From the NCBI GenBank assembly GCA_932521025.1, contig OW051473.1, positions 5,704,001 to 5,768,000 on the forward strand: a stretch of 64,000 bases of DNA, read 5' to 3'. Origin of the DNA: Oscheius onirici (lineage: Eukaryota > Nematoda > Chromadorea > Rhabditida > Rhabditidae). The position numbers and the translations under genes were made by a program. Under the pieces are notes generated by a model. It was not told the DNA's origin, searched no databases, and saw only the letters and a program-made list of their open reading frames with translations. Positions within the stretch are counted from its first letter, which is position 1, and each line of letters starts with the position of its first letter. Below, piece by piece: positions 24,217-36,499 of the stretch.

Positions 24217-25910
24217 TTACTTGAAGATCTTTCCCTGGTTGAACTTCTTGCCGCCGAAGTCTCCCTCCCACTTGAAATACTCGTTGACTTCCTTCTTGGT
24301 CTCCTCGGACTTGGGGTCAAGTTTCTTCCATTCGTAAGACTCGTAATCGACCTGAAAATGTTACTCTCAGAACAGAAGATAGTAGCCTATTTTAAGCCTA
24401 TCCAACGAGAAGGAGTGGTTCAATTTTCGAGAATTGTAACACTAGGAGGGCACGACGTCGAAAAAGATGACTTATTCTCGTACAAATATGTTGAAATATT
24501 ACACAAACTGACCTGCCAGTCGGGGCTGAGGGTGAAGGCGAGGTCTTGTCCCTTCCAAATCCAGATTCCGGAAATTGAGGAATTGTTGTCAGTTCCGAAG
24601 AGAATAACGGAAGCGAAGGCATTCTTCTTCAGCTTCTCGAGACGCTGGTACATTCCTGAAAATGATTTTTATAACAAAAACCAAAAACAACATACCTGAG
24701 ATCAAGTTGCAGCTCATGAAGGCAAGAGTGAGCTCTTCGGGGAACTTGTATTCTCCCTTCCAGATGGAGTAGTTTTCGGCATCAAAGTTTTCCCAGAAGA
24801 AGGGGATGGCCTTGCTGGCGGTGTCCTCGTTGGAGTACACGCGTTTGAAGTTGTCCATAACGAATGTTCCCTTGGGCATATCGGCGAAGGGATCCTTGGC
24901 TTCCTTCTCTCTGGGGACATCATCCTCCTCCTCTTCCTCCTTCTTGGACTCCTTCTTCTTCTCCTCCTTCTTCTTGGGCTCCTCCTTCTTCTTTCCCTCG
25001 GCCTTGGGGACGGACTTGGCTAGTTTGGAAGCAAGCTCGTTGAACTTGGTCTCTGAAAAGTTCAAATTTGTTAAAGAACAAAGATATACTCTTACCACAG
25101 AATTCAGCGGGCTTGTCGGCGAGCTTGACCTCGCCAAGAACCTCCTTTACGGCGGACTGGTTGACGACGGTATTGAACCATCTGGTCACATTCTGGAGCT
25201 TCTTCTGGACAACTCCGTCGAAGACGTGCTGGTAAGCGGGGAGGAGGTCAAAGGCGACGCTGATGTCGGCGAAGGACAGACGCTCTCCGACAAGGAAGGT
25301 GTGAGAGACGAGGAAGTCGTTGAAGATAGTCAGCTGGGCAAGGAGCTCGGCCTTATAGCTCTCAACAACCTTCTTGTCGAGGTTGGCGGCAGAAACGGAG
25401 GGAAGGACATATCCGAGAACATTGGGGAGGAGGGAAGCCTCAGCCCACTGGAGCCACTGAACAGTCTCAGCCTGCTAAAACAACAAAAGATTGAAATTCC
25501 ATTCTTAATTTCTCACGTTTCCGGTAGCTCCGGCCAGGTGGAGACCGATGGATTCAGCTCCGAAGAGGTTGACATCTCCTTCGAAAGCAGGAGTCTATGA
25601 TATTAAAATAAAAAATGAAGCTCATAAAACTCACGACTCCGAGAGGGAACTTGTCGGTGGGAGGAACGGCTCCAGCAAGTTGAACATCGGCCTTTCCGAG
25701 CTTGGCGGCAACCAGGACCTTCTGGGTTCTGAAGTTGTCCTTGTTTCCGTAGACTTTCTGAAAACAATAAATATTATGACATCATAGGCAACAATCAACA
25801 AAATGCGGTGTTCAACCGCGTTTTCCAACCAATTTTAAGCATTAGCCACTTTTTGCTTACCTATTATATTAATAAAAATTATGGAATGAACGACTTACCC
25901 CGTTGACCAT
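24217..25910 (-). CDS. eef-1G: Translation elongation factor 1-gamma
   Basis: eEF1G is the GST-like scaffold subunit of the eEF1B guanine-exchange complex that recharges eEF1A. The start at 25910 gives MVNG plus an intron. The next exon ([19 protein letters not shown]) begins the N-terminal thioredoxin/GST-like half, which continues with [20 protein letters not shown] and the GST C-terminal helix bundle ([20 protein letters not shown]). A Lys/Glu-rich linker (about 24895-25010) leads to the conserved EF1G domain: [60 protein letters not shown] and the C-terminus [13 protein letters not shown]. Length and order match the full family. The CDS is interrupted by short introns. It is expected to be cytosolic and highly expressed. 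An open antisense plus-strand frame over the same DNA is a shadow. Confidence 0.95.
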
Positions 25911-28860
25911 TTTTGGAGCTGGTGGCTACCTTGAAAATGTAGCTAGAAGTAAAGTGTTGGATGGCGAAACAAGCCGGCTAGGGTTTCGCTGAGCGGCAGC
26001 CCGCAAATATCATGGCGCTGGGCAGCCACGCACCCTGTTGTCTTTGTTACCGTAGTGCAGTTTAGCAGCGGAGCAGATTGTCCGAAGCGGCCGCAAAATA
26101 TGGAAAGTAATAAAAACTTGTTTTTGAAAAAAAAAACATTATTATTTTCTCAACTTTTAGCACAATAAAACTTTGTGGAGGGTTTAAACAAAATTTAAAT
26201 TTACACTTGAGTAGGTTCAGTTATCCCATTAATGAAATCAGAAGGTTTCTGCAATGAACAGATTATGTGTACAAACGCGAACCCCACCGCTGTTTCGAAA
26301 GTTTGAATAAGAGACATGAAAAAGACGGCATGTTAAAGAACTTTTGTGGAACCGTTCTCATCATTGTTTTGATGCATTAAAGCTGAGATCATCGTAAAGC
26401 ATCGATATAGAGAAAGAAGTTGAAACTGTTCAGTGCTATGGAATTTCACCCGAAGCTAAAACGAAAAGTAAGTCTTTTTTGTTTGTGCAATAACGGTAGC
26501 GGTATAAACATAGCTTCAAATGAGAGTGACAGAAGCTGACTCATCTTTGAATAAACTGTATGATCATCGATTTGCCATGCACTCGACTCATTTCGTATTT
26601 CAAATCAGCAACCAAATGTGGTAGCTCCGCTTTTGGTTCAAACGAATATTTTTATACATCTTTCAATCGAAAACTTACATTCACTGCTTGTTAACTGTTT
26701 CAAACAACATGCTTTCTGTATTCCTAGACCCGACACCCTGTTTATCTCACTAACTGACTGACAGCTTTTTTAATCTTTTCGTAGTTTAGCTTGTGGCGAC
26801 TCCATAAAGCAAGAAACAGCTGGACAAGCAAAGCATATATCCAAGTGAAAAATGGCTGTCCGATTAAAAGTAAGGTTGTCTCGCTGAGAATCAGTCATAA
26901 GAATGGATAAACTGAGCAATTATGTTGTAGCAGAACCAAGTAGATGTCAATTCAGGTTATCTGTCACATAGTTTGCAGCCTGCCCCAAACTCTGCATAAG
27001 GAGACTTTTACTATAGTGTAAGTGTCGAGCGCTGAACGAGTAGAGTCAGTCAACTCTCCCCTTCATAGTTACGCAACAAAGACAGCAAGTGGCGCGCAGC
27101 TGGCCAAGAAGCACTTCTATCTACATCGCATTCATCGGCTCCATTTGTTTCCAGCTCTAATTCATAGTGGTCATTATGGTCATGCTAAGACATGCATGAG
27201 TAGACCCTCAGTCTCAAATTAACGGGCCTTTGATGCTCCAGAAGCAGCGAGTCCTTGTCCCTAGTCATTTCCTGTATTCGACTTTATTCTGTTGAAGTTC
27301 GTTTCCCTCGTGTCAATTCCATTTTATAGTCTTTTAAGGGCTAAATCCTCTGGGTGTTCAAGCTTAGTTTCTAGTTACTATTCTGTAGTTTGAAAAAGAT
27401 CCCAAACGATGTGATCTTCAATTTACCCCTCCAATTGGGTTAGAGGAAGAGGGCCATAAAATATTTCCGCTGGGAATGCAGAATCATGTTATGAGTCGCC
27501 GTCAAGCGTTCGAAGTCGTTTCGCATCCGAGGTCCCCATTGGCCAGAGAAACTTTTTTAATCCTCTTGAAGCTTTTTTGCCGTCGCCCAGAGGTCCAAAA
27601 GAGAAGCAGATGGAACGTTTTTGACACGTCTTCTCTTTCTGTCTCTTCAAAATCTCTTCTTTATGCCTTTAGAAACCCCTGGGGACAAGGCACTGATGGA
27701 CGACTTTCTATCGGAAGAGTAGCTGACTACTCATTTGCATTTGTCCACTCATAAACACAAACATTTCATCTAAATTTTTTAGTCTTTTCAATTTTAATTG
27801 TTCTTTATTGTAAGACTGTTCTCTGGCAGAAATAATGTCATATTGTTGTCACACGTCGTTGTTTGACAGATCCTTTCTATTGTCTTTGCGGCAAGAATGC
27901 AACCATTGTTTTTCTTATGTAGTGTCCAATCACTTTTGTCATTTCCGTTTTGATAATTGAAAATAAGCCAAGTCTCATCAAATCTACGTAATAAACACCA
28001 ATCCCCGCTTCACCTTAGCAAGCACGACGCAAATTTCAGTAGTATGCATCATAGCCAACAAAAGAGTACACAAGATGATTACTCAGCTCTGAAAACATGA
28101 TGCTTTTCCAAGTTCCAATTAAACTTTTCAAAACTGTTAATTATTCCACATCCTGAAAGATAGCGTGTTACCTGTGAAACGTAACGGTTACGTAATCTTC
28201 GCGGCCTCCTTTTGGAAGCGGCAGAGAAAAAGAAATGTTCGTTTTCTCACCGCTATTCTCGAATCATAACTTTGTGGGTGCACGCAATTATCGTAACTGT
28301 TCCGCATGTGCGTATGTGAAATTTGAACAGTCCCTCGTTTTTCAATTCGCTCACTCAACCATCTTTATCACACTACCGCTGCGCATTCGAACAGATAATA
28401 CACATAAGCTCATTTTCCGAAAGAGGAATCGGATAACTTAACGCACAATCCTGTCATCAACTTCCAGGTTAACTTTTTACAAACGATTGCGTAGACTTTG
28501 TCAAGATCTAGACTTAGAGAAGGTCTAATCTAAATATGCTTTGAACATATGGACATCGAACAAAGAAAGGAGAACACTTGTTTTGGGACAAGTTGTCCTG
28601 ACACTTTATGACCGCCATATTTTACGCGCATCTGTGCTCGGTGCCACTGTGAAGAAGCCACAAACATCACGACATCATCACAATTTCACTAACTCTATCC
28701 AGTCCACTTTGACAAATGCTATTAAGTAAAACTTTCAGGTATCTCATGCCTCTGATACATAGTAAGTAGTCAACAAAGCTCAGCTGCTGAAACACAGGTA
28801 GGTTACTAATCATTAATCCATTTGTAGTATTAAGGTTTTGTGCCCTCACTATCCAATCAT
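25911..28860. other. Gene-poor spacer
   Basis: No ORF here has coding character, matching splice sites or a recognisable domain. It contains the promoter side of eEF1-gamma. Two short ATG-started stretches run straight into GTAAG-type donors (near 26439 and 26850), but I could not connect them to a downstream exon. Confidence 0.4.
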
Positions 28861-28878
28861 TCTGACCGCTGACGCGTG

Positions 28879-29385
28879 TTAATCGTGGCTCAGATTTGGA
28901 CTGCCCGCCAGGTTTCGTATGTCAAATTGGCCGTGACCTGTGTCCACCTCAACATGTCCATCTGGAAATGTCGCAAATCGTCCACTTGGCTCCCATTGGT
29001 CTCCATCATCGTTTGGTGTTTTCATCACGTTAGTGCAGGTCAGTTTTTCGGTGTCTACTTTTTCTGGTGTCTGCAGTTGCCGAACTAGACCCGGTCTTCC
29101 AATTAGAATATTTTTGCACCAATTCCCTTGTTTGTTACTTAAAATGACCATGAGACTCTCAGCTGATGGTGACGCAAAAATTTCACCGAACTGTCTCCGA
29201 CCTTGTTGATCTCCAAGAGTCAGACATGCCGATGGTCTCTCTGGAAGATGCTGTTTTCCTTTCATGAGTATTTTCGATGGACTTTCCCATGAATGGGCTT
29301 GTTTAATAGTGAAAAACATTTGATTAAGCGCACATTCATCCTTTGCGAGGGCGATCGTGTTTTCAAAAATAAGAGTCTAGAGTCT
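28879..29385 (-). CDS. Unidentified coding-like ORF or exon
   Basis: An open minus-strand frame runs from a possible acceptor near 29385 to a stop at 28879. Inside it, LIFENTIALAKDECALNQMF precedes the first in-frame Met at 29319, and the end reads GRFATFPDGHVEVDTGH. Residue composition is balanced, with few rare residues and Cys at intervals, as in a secreted domain. I do not recognise a family. It could be the last exon of a larger minus-strand gene, an exon of a decayed gene, or chance. No upstream exon was found that joins cleanly. The overlapping plus-strand frames read less like protein. Confidence 0.3.
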
Positions 29386-30300
29386 AGAAGTCTGAAAGTA
29401 GCTGAGAACTTCAGATGCATGCTACCATTGTCTCTCTTCCGACTACCATCTGGAGTCGACGTTGAGAAGACAGATCAAAACCCAGGTCGACGTCTTCTTC
29501 TGGCAGATTGGAATGCAATGGCCTGCTTGCAGGTTTATCAAAGAGTTTTGTAATAAGACTTGGGTTCAGTGCCGAAGTCGATCCGCAGAACCCTTCGATA
29601 GAGGCTCAAATTTGCTCCAAATACGATCTCTGCGTCACGCTCCAGCCTAATGTGAACGGTGGGTGACCCAACTCTATGATATTTGCAAAAATGGCAGAAC
29701 TAAGGTCGAATTAGAGGGTGAGATCAGCTACTGTGCAACATGGTATAGAAAGACATAACAACATCGGTGCATGATGTTGCAAATGTGCATGATCTGCTCA
29801 GATAAAATTAATTTGGGGCATCTAGACATATTGAAATGTCTTTAATTTTATATCGGAATCTGTAGAAGATTTTGAAACTACGTTCTTCTTATTCACTTAA
29901 AAGCACTGTCGGCCGTCAATGATGCTTTGCAAACTGATGACCAAAGTATTAAAACGCTGTAGGTTAAATCACCGAGTGTCGACCAACATGACACCAGAAG
30001 AAAACGGTGTTTTGCAATATTTTTTACGTGCGCACCCCATAGTAAAACAACTTTTATCTTTTCATCATTGCAATAGTTTCAAAACAACAATGATAAGATG
30101 ACTCAAGAGGTTGGTCCCTCACCCCTCCCAAAACTTTGCTGACCGGAAACCATGAACTGAAGAACCACACCCAGTATATTGACTTCGACAGGTTACCCGT
30201 CTTAAAATAGCAAATGTGGTTATTGTCGAGGAATAAGGTCAACTCTAGTTGCAGTATGGCAGCGAACATCCTAAAAAGGCAACAACAAACATCGCCCCTG
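29386..30300. other. Spacer; unresolved 5' exons of the Ly6-like gene may lie here or further upstream
   Basis: Nothing recognisable on either strand. The Ly6-like exons downstream need an N-terminal signal peptide and the first Cys residues of the fold. I could not identify these with confidence in this stretch. Confidence 0.3.
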
Positions 30301-30324
30301 TTCCAATATCACACTCTAACTATA

Positions 30325-30709
30325 GGCTCGACCTTTGTTGTCCGTGGCTGTCTGGAGAGTGTTCTACGTCACCAATGGAGAGAAGACCGTCGTCTTCATA
30401 AGGAAGGGTTAATACTAATCCTGTTAAACGATATTATATCCTATTATATTTAGATGCTACATGGTGCGATCAATTCCAATGTACCCGAACAAGAACACGC
30501 TTGACTACGTCATTTGCGTATGTCGTGGAAAATACTGTAATGGCAGAGCTGCTGTTAGTTACGTGGATGGAATCGTGGATTTTCCGCCCGAGGGTATCCT
30601 TTATCTTGCTCAAAAAGTCGATGTTGGAGAAGATAACAAGGAGTACGAAGTAAGCTCCACAACTTTTGTATCCACCACCCTCGCTCTCTTGACTGTTGCT
30701 CTTTACTGA
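30325..30709 (+). CDS. Ly6/uPAR-like GPI-anchored protein, 3' exons only
   Basis: Two exons are visible. The first follows an acceptor (ACTATAG) near 30325 and reads GSTFVVRGCLESVLRHQWRE. The second, after a 43-nt-type intron with TATATTTAG acceptor, reads GCYMVRSIPMYPNKNTLDY and then ICVCRGKYCNG. The ending CxCxxxYCN is the hallmark of Ly6/three-finger proteins. The chain ends in a hydrophobic tail (TTFVSTTLALLTVALY) immediately before the stop, as expected for GPI-anchor addition. In nematodes such proteins are cell-surface factors, some of them modulating receptors or channels. The 5' exons with the signal peptide and first Cys residues are missing from this model, so it is partial. Confidence 0.55.
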
Positions 30710-33211
30710 TTGAACTCAATTGACTGGTATTACTTGTGCTTACACATCCGACCCCCTGGTTGTAGAGAATGAATTGTTGTTATTCAATGGGTAATTGTAA
30801 TCTGGATGGCCTGCAACTGAAAAAGGCTTAATTGTGCTCGTTGCTGTCTTTCACCTTGTCCCGATTGTAGTCCTGCTAATTGGCTCTCATTCATGTCGGA
30901 AGGTTACTACAATTGGGATGCAGGAAGTCGAAAAATCAAAAGTCCCCCTGGATTTTTTTACAGATTCTCAAACGAACCCATGCACATGGCTTATTCAATG
31001 CTGTTTGTACCAGCTTCGAAATGTTTTCTTCCAAGGCTTGGCTTGCAATCCTACAGCTTCCTTTGAAGCAGTAATCACATATCTGCTAAACTATTGCTTC
31101 CAATCTGAAAATCTGACAGATGTTCTGTAAAAGCAGAACATTGCCATCCTACACCAGCTGTAATTATAATATGGTTGTAGAATTCGTGGTTTTGCGAAAT
31201 GTCGTTAGTCAAAACGGAACTGATTACTGGATAGTAGAGTTGTATTGTTTGGTCATAACTTTGGGGAAGGTTAGTGTTTTTTTACTACCCGACCGGTTAA
31301 GTAAATTTTGCAAATCTGGCCAGGTGATTTCTGTCCGAAAGAATGCCAAGACCTTTTTCCTTGGAACTGCCTGTTGACAAACAGTGTCTTCAGCAGTGGT
31401 GACCCTTGATAACTTTCTCTTCCATGAATGGGATAAATGTGGAGACAGGGGGGTCTCCTCCGACCACAAAGATCCGTTTGATTGGCTTGTTTTGCTAGAA
31501 TTCTATGTATTCAAGAAATTTTCGAAATGATCAGCTCTCTTGTGTGTTGTGAGGGTGGGTAAATCTAATCATAACACAGTTCACCACGAACTCTAGTCAG
31601 ACTGATCTAATCTTCATTGAGTTGAAGCAACGACGAAAAGTTCGAGCAATTATAACGAGAAGACGTCATTTGAAGCAGCAGAACAACATCGCTTTATACG
31701 GTACATGAACCTGAAACTTTGATCCCAGCCAGACGCTCGAGCTGTTTTGAAACATCAACTCTGGAACACCGTCACATAGTAGGTGGTAAAATCCGAGAAG
31801 TTCAAAAAACAGATCCTTCTTGATCATCTCGGGTTAATCTTCCTTGCGGTGCACTAGGTCCACTCATGTATAACTGTTCTAGTGAATAAGTGGATTTTGT
31901 AGGAGTGATGATCGCCAGTGCTTGTACCCTCCTAAATGACACAGAGAGTTTGGGGGAAGCTGTCCAAAAAAGTATGAGCAATACTGAACATCTTCGAAAC
32001 CCCCAAACGACTGTTCTCTGAAAATGTAGAGCTGTTGCCCTTGTCTTATCCGAACACCCTCCGCAACCCTTTGGAAGCCTCGTGGAAAGAATCCTTGTAG
32101 CTAAAAGGTCAATTATTCAGAAGTATTGTAATTTAGGCTCAATTCTTTGAAAATTATACACACAACGGCCAATCACATGACCACGGTCAACAAATTATTT
32201 TGTCTTTCAATCGGATATCAGATACTTTTCAATTAGTTCACCTGGTTCAGAGTTCCTTTATGTCCAGGTGGGGAAGGCAAAACACAACAACAACAAGTCT
32301 ACTGATTAATGTATTGAGGTACTGGACCAGGATGAGCTGCTAAAGTTCATCGTAAAGATCAGCTAAAAGGCTCAAACCCTAAAAGACGGGCTAACCGTTA
32401 TTACATCTTGGAAACTTTGTTTACTTCCAGTGTTCGGCTTGCAGAAGCTCAAGGCTAGAAGGATCAGTGCAATCACATGCTGATCGGTTCAGTTCAAGTA
32501 TCAAATCCATTGTAGGGCATCGCAAAAACATAAATTTCAAGCTTTCTGACAATTCCCTCAAAGCATTTCAAGAGAAGCGGAAAGAAAGAAGGCACGAAGT
32601 CCTCAACATTTTTATCTCATAGAAAACTTCCTGAAAAAGATAAATATAAAGGAGTCTAATGGAGTGTTCTACTGAATAGGACGAAAAAGCCTTTTGGTAC
32701 ATTACTCACAGCCTTCTCCCTGATTACTGTACCCTTGAATGACTACTTCCCAGAATGTAATCGGCATGAAAAGAGCTAAAAGACATAAGTGTAGGTCGAC
32801 CTTGAACCTGCCATCACGAGGTTTATCTGGAATCATGACGAACCCAGTGTTCTGTAATTTTGATAGAAGAAACTAATACATACGAACTGATTTGACATTA
32901 AAGTCATAGTCCGAATATCGTCACCCCCCGCTGAAAAGGCCGCAAGTTTTTCATCAAGAAGGTTAAGCCGCCTTTTTGCTTGCTGATCTTACTGTCCCGT
33001 GAAAAAGCAGCCACATCGCTGAGGTCTTTTTGCACGAAGCCATGTCACACTACAGTAAGACAGAACAATGGTGTTAATTCACACACGCTTTATTGCAATA
33101 CTTAGAGTATAAAGCCATAGTCATCGAGACTCAGTATTTGAGATCACAGTACCAATTGCCCCCGGGAATAGTAGTTACACTAGGCTATACACGAAGAACA
33201 GGGTTTGACAG
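30710..33211. other. Gene-poor spacer
   Basis: Both strands are rich in stop codons, and no domain, tRNA-like fold or terminal repeat was recognised. Poly(A) and 3' flanks of the neighbouring genes lie at its ends; TTTATT at 33089-33094 is a possible minus-strand poly(A) signal for the next gene. Confidence 0.4.
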
Positions 33212-33673
33212 TTAGGCGGTTACGACCGGAATTGATAGCATGGTTGATACACGTCGTCCAAAAGCTAGGATGGATTTCTGGATTCTCTCGGCTCGCGAAT
33301 TGACACGGTCTCGTGGAACAGCAGGCACACTCTGCGACCTGACGATAGCCATCTTCACCACTGGAGCCACTTGGGTAGCCAGTGGAGATCCTTCCATCAC
33401 AAAGAAAGAGTTGATTCGTGACCGAGCATCTGAAAGCAATTAGTGAGTTTGAGGCTATTGGATCAAAATATTCAGTCGAAAAAATGATTGAAACTTTTGC
33501 TCACCTTGCTCTTTAGGTTCAGCTACTGCTCGAGAGAGCTCCACACAGCTTCCAGTAAAAAACTGACAGCGAGCCCGTCGAAGAATATTGTGTCGTGCTT
33601 GTGGACGGTCGTCTGAGGACTGTATAGCCTTCCTCTGAGGAGGAAAATGGTCCATGGGAAACTCGAAGATCAT
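33212..33673 (-). CDS. Small protein of unknown family, copy A (paralogue of 37855-38306)
   Basis: Two exons (33673-33505 and 33429-33212) separated by a phase-1 intron of 75 nt encode 128 residues. The N-terminus is MIFEFPMDHFPPQRK, the first exon ends around GSCVELSRAVAEPKEQ, and the protein ends RRVSTMLSIPVVTA. No signal peptide or TM segment is visible; the chain is basic and looks poorly structured in the middle. A gene 4.2 kb away encodes the same framework (MIFELPIEHFP, SCLEISRAV, VSTLSIPTVTA) with the same intron phase and relative position. That conservation between diverged copies supports both as real genes. A TATA box lies about 30 bp upstream of the ATG. I do not recognise the family and assign no function. 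Confidence 0.7.
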
Positions 33674-33702
33674 CTTGGAAGGTGCCTCAATGTCTTCTGT
33701 TC

Positions 33703-33735
33703 ACTTATATACTGGACATGGACTGCCACGCCCCT
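33703..33735 (-). promoter_or_regulatory. TATA box and GGGGCGTGG element of copy A
   Basis: On the minus strand, AGTATATAAG lies at about 33704-33713, some 30-40 bp upstream of the ATG at 33673. A GGGGCGTGG (GC/CACC-box-like) element lies at 33726-33734. The paralogue at 38306 has the same pair in the same order. Binding by a KLF/SP-type factor is inference. Confidence 0.5.
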
Positions 33736-33739
33736 TTCT

Positions 33740-36250
33740 TGAAAAAGGGAAGAAATGGTGCAGCCATACTAAAACGAAAAGCAGAAAAGTAAGAGAAGAG
33801 AATTTTACACCTTTTGATTCTTTAGGGCAAAAGGTTGACCCCTGGTTACGTCAACAGGCAAAGTTCACTACTTGTGTACGCAAAGTTCACTGTCTTGCAC
33901 AAGAGTTAATTGTGATGAACCAGTGATCTAAAGAGATGCTTCTTTTAGAATTACGCTCTCGTGAAAAAATAGACAAAATGTATAAATAGGTCGGTGCCTT
34001 TGTGAAAGGAAAAAAATTGAGGATGAGGATCATTGAAGCTAAGTAAAGAAATCCTGATAGGATTCCCCTCAAAAAGGACTGGAATTACCATGAATTAATT
34101 GAATAAGCTATATTAGGGATCCAGCATGGAGATTAAGCTCTGCTGAATATAGGATAAGGAGTTAATCTTGTAGAGATGCCAAGAGTCGTCCGCCTTGTCC
34201 TATTTTAGAAAGGCGGGAGTTCTTTGCACAAGAACGACTGGAAATAGAACAGGTCGTTGTTTTATTTCCCAAACGGTCAGAGAATAACATCTTAAGGTTA
34301 ATGGTGTTTAAGAATGCCCCCACTGCAAAATTCAACAATTCAATTTGGATCGCCATCATTATTTATTAAGAGTTTTGAAAGACAGGTGTTCAATTTTTTT
34401 TTCTGTAACTCCTACAAAGTTTATTATAAATACGAGAATTTCTGAACAAAACCAAAATTCAGCTGCTTTTCACGCCGAAAAGGTCAAAGCGAACGAATGT
34501 CTACAGAAGTAAAAAGGTTAGATAGAATTGGATTTGTCATTGCGGTCATTCTCACACAGAGCTCTTAAGAACGAACGTCAAGGTATAGAAGGAAGTGTTT
34601 ATCGAACAAGGTACAGGTCCTAAGTCTCGACCCGGATTCGTTCGTCATATCAGATCATGTTTACGGGTCGGCTACAAACGTGCCACTCTAAAATGATGTA
34701 CTCCAGGTCTTCAGACACTTTAATGTGGGGGAGGCTCTTTTCACATAAAGGCTTACAATGCTCTGAATGGTTTAGTCTGTCTATGCTCCAATCTAGTTTC
34801 GTTAACAGTCGATCAGCACTTTTGTGCTAATACCACCCATAGAAGTTTCCGTGAAAGGTCTCGTCAACCACGTCCCATCAGAGAAGCATTCATTAACTCG
34901 AAAACGCTGTGTAAACCTGACTCAGATTTCTAGACAGATCTTATCTTTTTGCATTGTACTCAATAGGATTAGATTCTTTCGAGGTATGCTCTCCATCCGA
35001 GGAAAATCCAGCCGAATATAGAAGTTAAAATAGAGCAGACGTGGATTTCAATGAGTTGGACAACAGGTCGACACACTTGGCTTACTGTAGCATTTCGGGG
35101 AACAAGCCGATAAGATCGTTAACGGGTGACGACCTATGTTACTCACTCTTTTGGAATTCAAGTAACTCGACAGTAGCGAGTCACAAACACAATTTGGCTA
35201 AACATGACCCTCTCGGGTGTTCTGTCCACTCGATGTGTTATTGTTCTGTGAGAAATAACCTATGCGCATGCAATTCACCGAAAATGTGAGCGAACAACAT
35301 GACGTCAAATTTTATTGCAGGATACGGGAAAAATACGGTCGTACAGTTCTCTGACGACAAAGTCCCTGACGTCACTTTTCGCCAGACGGGGCATTATTTA
35401 TTCTTTCTCCAAGAAGTCTTTCAACTGCTTCTAAGCATTCTTTTCTTCAGATTTGTCATACAAAGGGATTCCTCAATAAGCGACCCACAAAAAAGGCATG
35501 TCTCGGAAACGGTTATCTTCGGGCTTCAGATCCCCGTTAAGTTCCAAAAGAACACATGGGCCCGGATTGGTCTCCAAGTTGTTCCATCCACAGATTAATC
35601 CCTCCAAAGGGCTACATAATCCGCTGCAGATCTTCTTCTTTTCTTGTTCTAAATGGTACTGCACTGGTAGAGAGCAAGTTGGAAACTTTGACGTAAGCGT
35701 GCCCTTACCAATTGAGGAACTGGATTAATGCTAACCTGATCTTGTGAGATCCAGACGGTTCGGTTAAAAAGATCACTAGATTACTGTAGCTACGTAGGAA
35801 TTCGCCAAACCAAAACCAAAGCCTGTTGCGAACAGCCCAGCGTCGGATATTTTTATTGCTAAAGGCCATCTGGCCATAGAATTAAACCAGGAGCTGTTTT
35901 TGTGTTTTTGGCCAAAATCAAATCATTCAACCTGATCTAGCAGGTGGTCCTGTTTATCTTTGCATAAACTTCCAGGGAATAGAAATGAGCGAAACGCATT
36001 TCAATTAAATGTCGTAGGTTCACACAGTCAGGCGATCACATCCGGAAAAATACGTCAAACTACGAATCAAATATTTGGGTGCTAAAGTTTCATTATCCTG
36101 TAATGCTTGTGAAATCAACCTTCCTCGAACCCATGGTTTTTGAACTCGATTGTAGTTTCGAAAGGAAAAAAAAACTAAGTTTGTAGGTCCAACCTTCGAG
36201 AGGTCATTGTTCTAATTAACCAAAAGTGGAACCAGACCATGACCAATTGA
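33740..36250. other. Gene-poor spacer
   Basis: Only short, unconvincing open frames are present and nothing is recognised on either strand. Confidence 0.4.
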
Positions 36251-36256
36251 GACAAA

Positions 36257-36490
36257 AAGGTGACAGTTCGGAAGTCGTGTCGAAGGGTGCGACTTGTTGT
36301 AAAAGACTGTTGTCTTTGTGGCGAAGGGCGACGCCCCAAACCACAAGCTTGCATACAACACTTACGATCCGGTGAGACATGTTTCAGAAAACCGGCAATC
36401 CGTCTTCGTTGCAACACTGCACAACCATGTCTCGGTTTCGGATCACGTAGGACCGCCGAGTTTTTCCTTTGTTTAAGACAACACTGGTAA
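36257..36490 (+). other. Thrombospondin type-1-like exon or gene remnant
   Basis: The plus-strand open frame contains CCLCGEGRRPKPQAC, then GETCFRKPAIRLRCNTAQPC. This resembles the second half of a TSP1 repeat: a CG-G-R run, a mid Cys, and CNxxPC at the end, giving six Cys in plausible spacing. The N-terminal Trp residues typical of TSP1 are not seen, and an adjacent frame is also open over part of the stretch. No flanking exon was identified. It may be an isolated exon, a remnant, or a chance similarity. Confidence 0.28.
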
Positions 36491-36499
36491 TTGCAGCAG

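Noticed and set aside
24806-25600. 264-codon plus-strand open frame with Ser/Glu-rich sequence
   Set aside because: It is the antisense of the eEF1-gamma exons and introns, and its composition follows from the Lys/Glu linker read backwards.
30710-33200. Possible decayed transposon
   Set aside because: I looked for terminal inverted repeats, transposase or reverse-transcriptase motifs and found none by eye.
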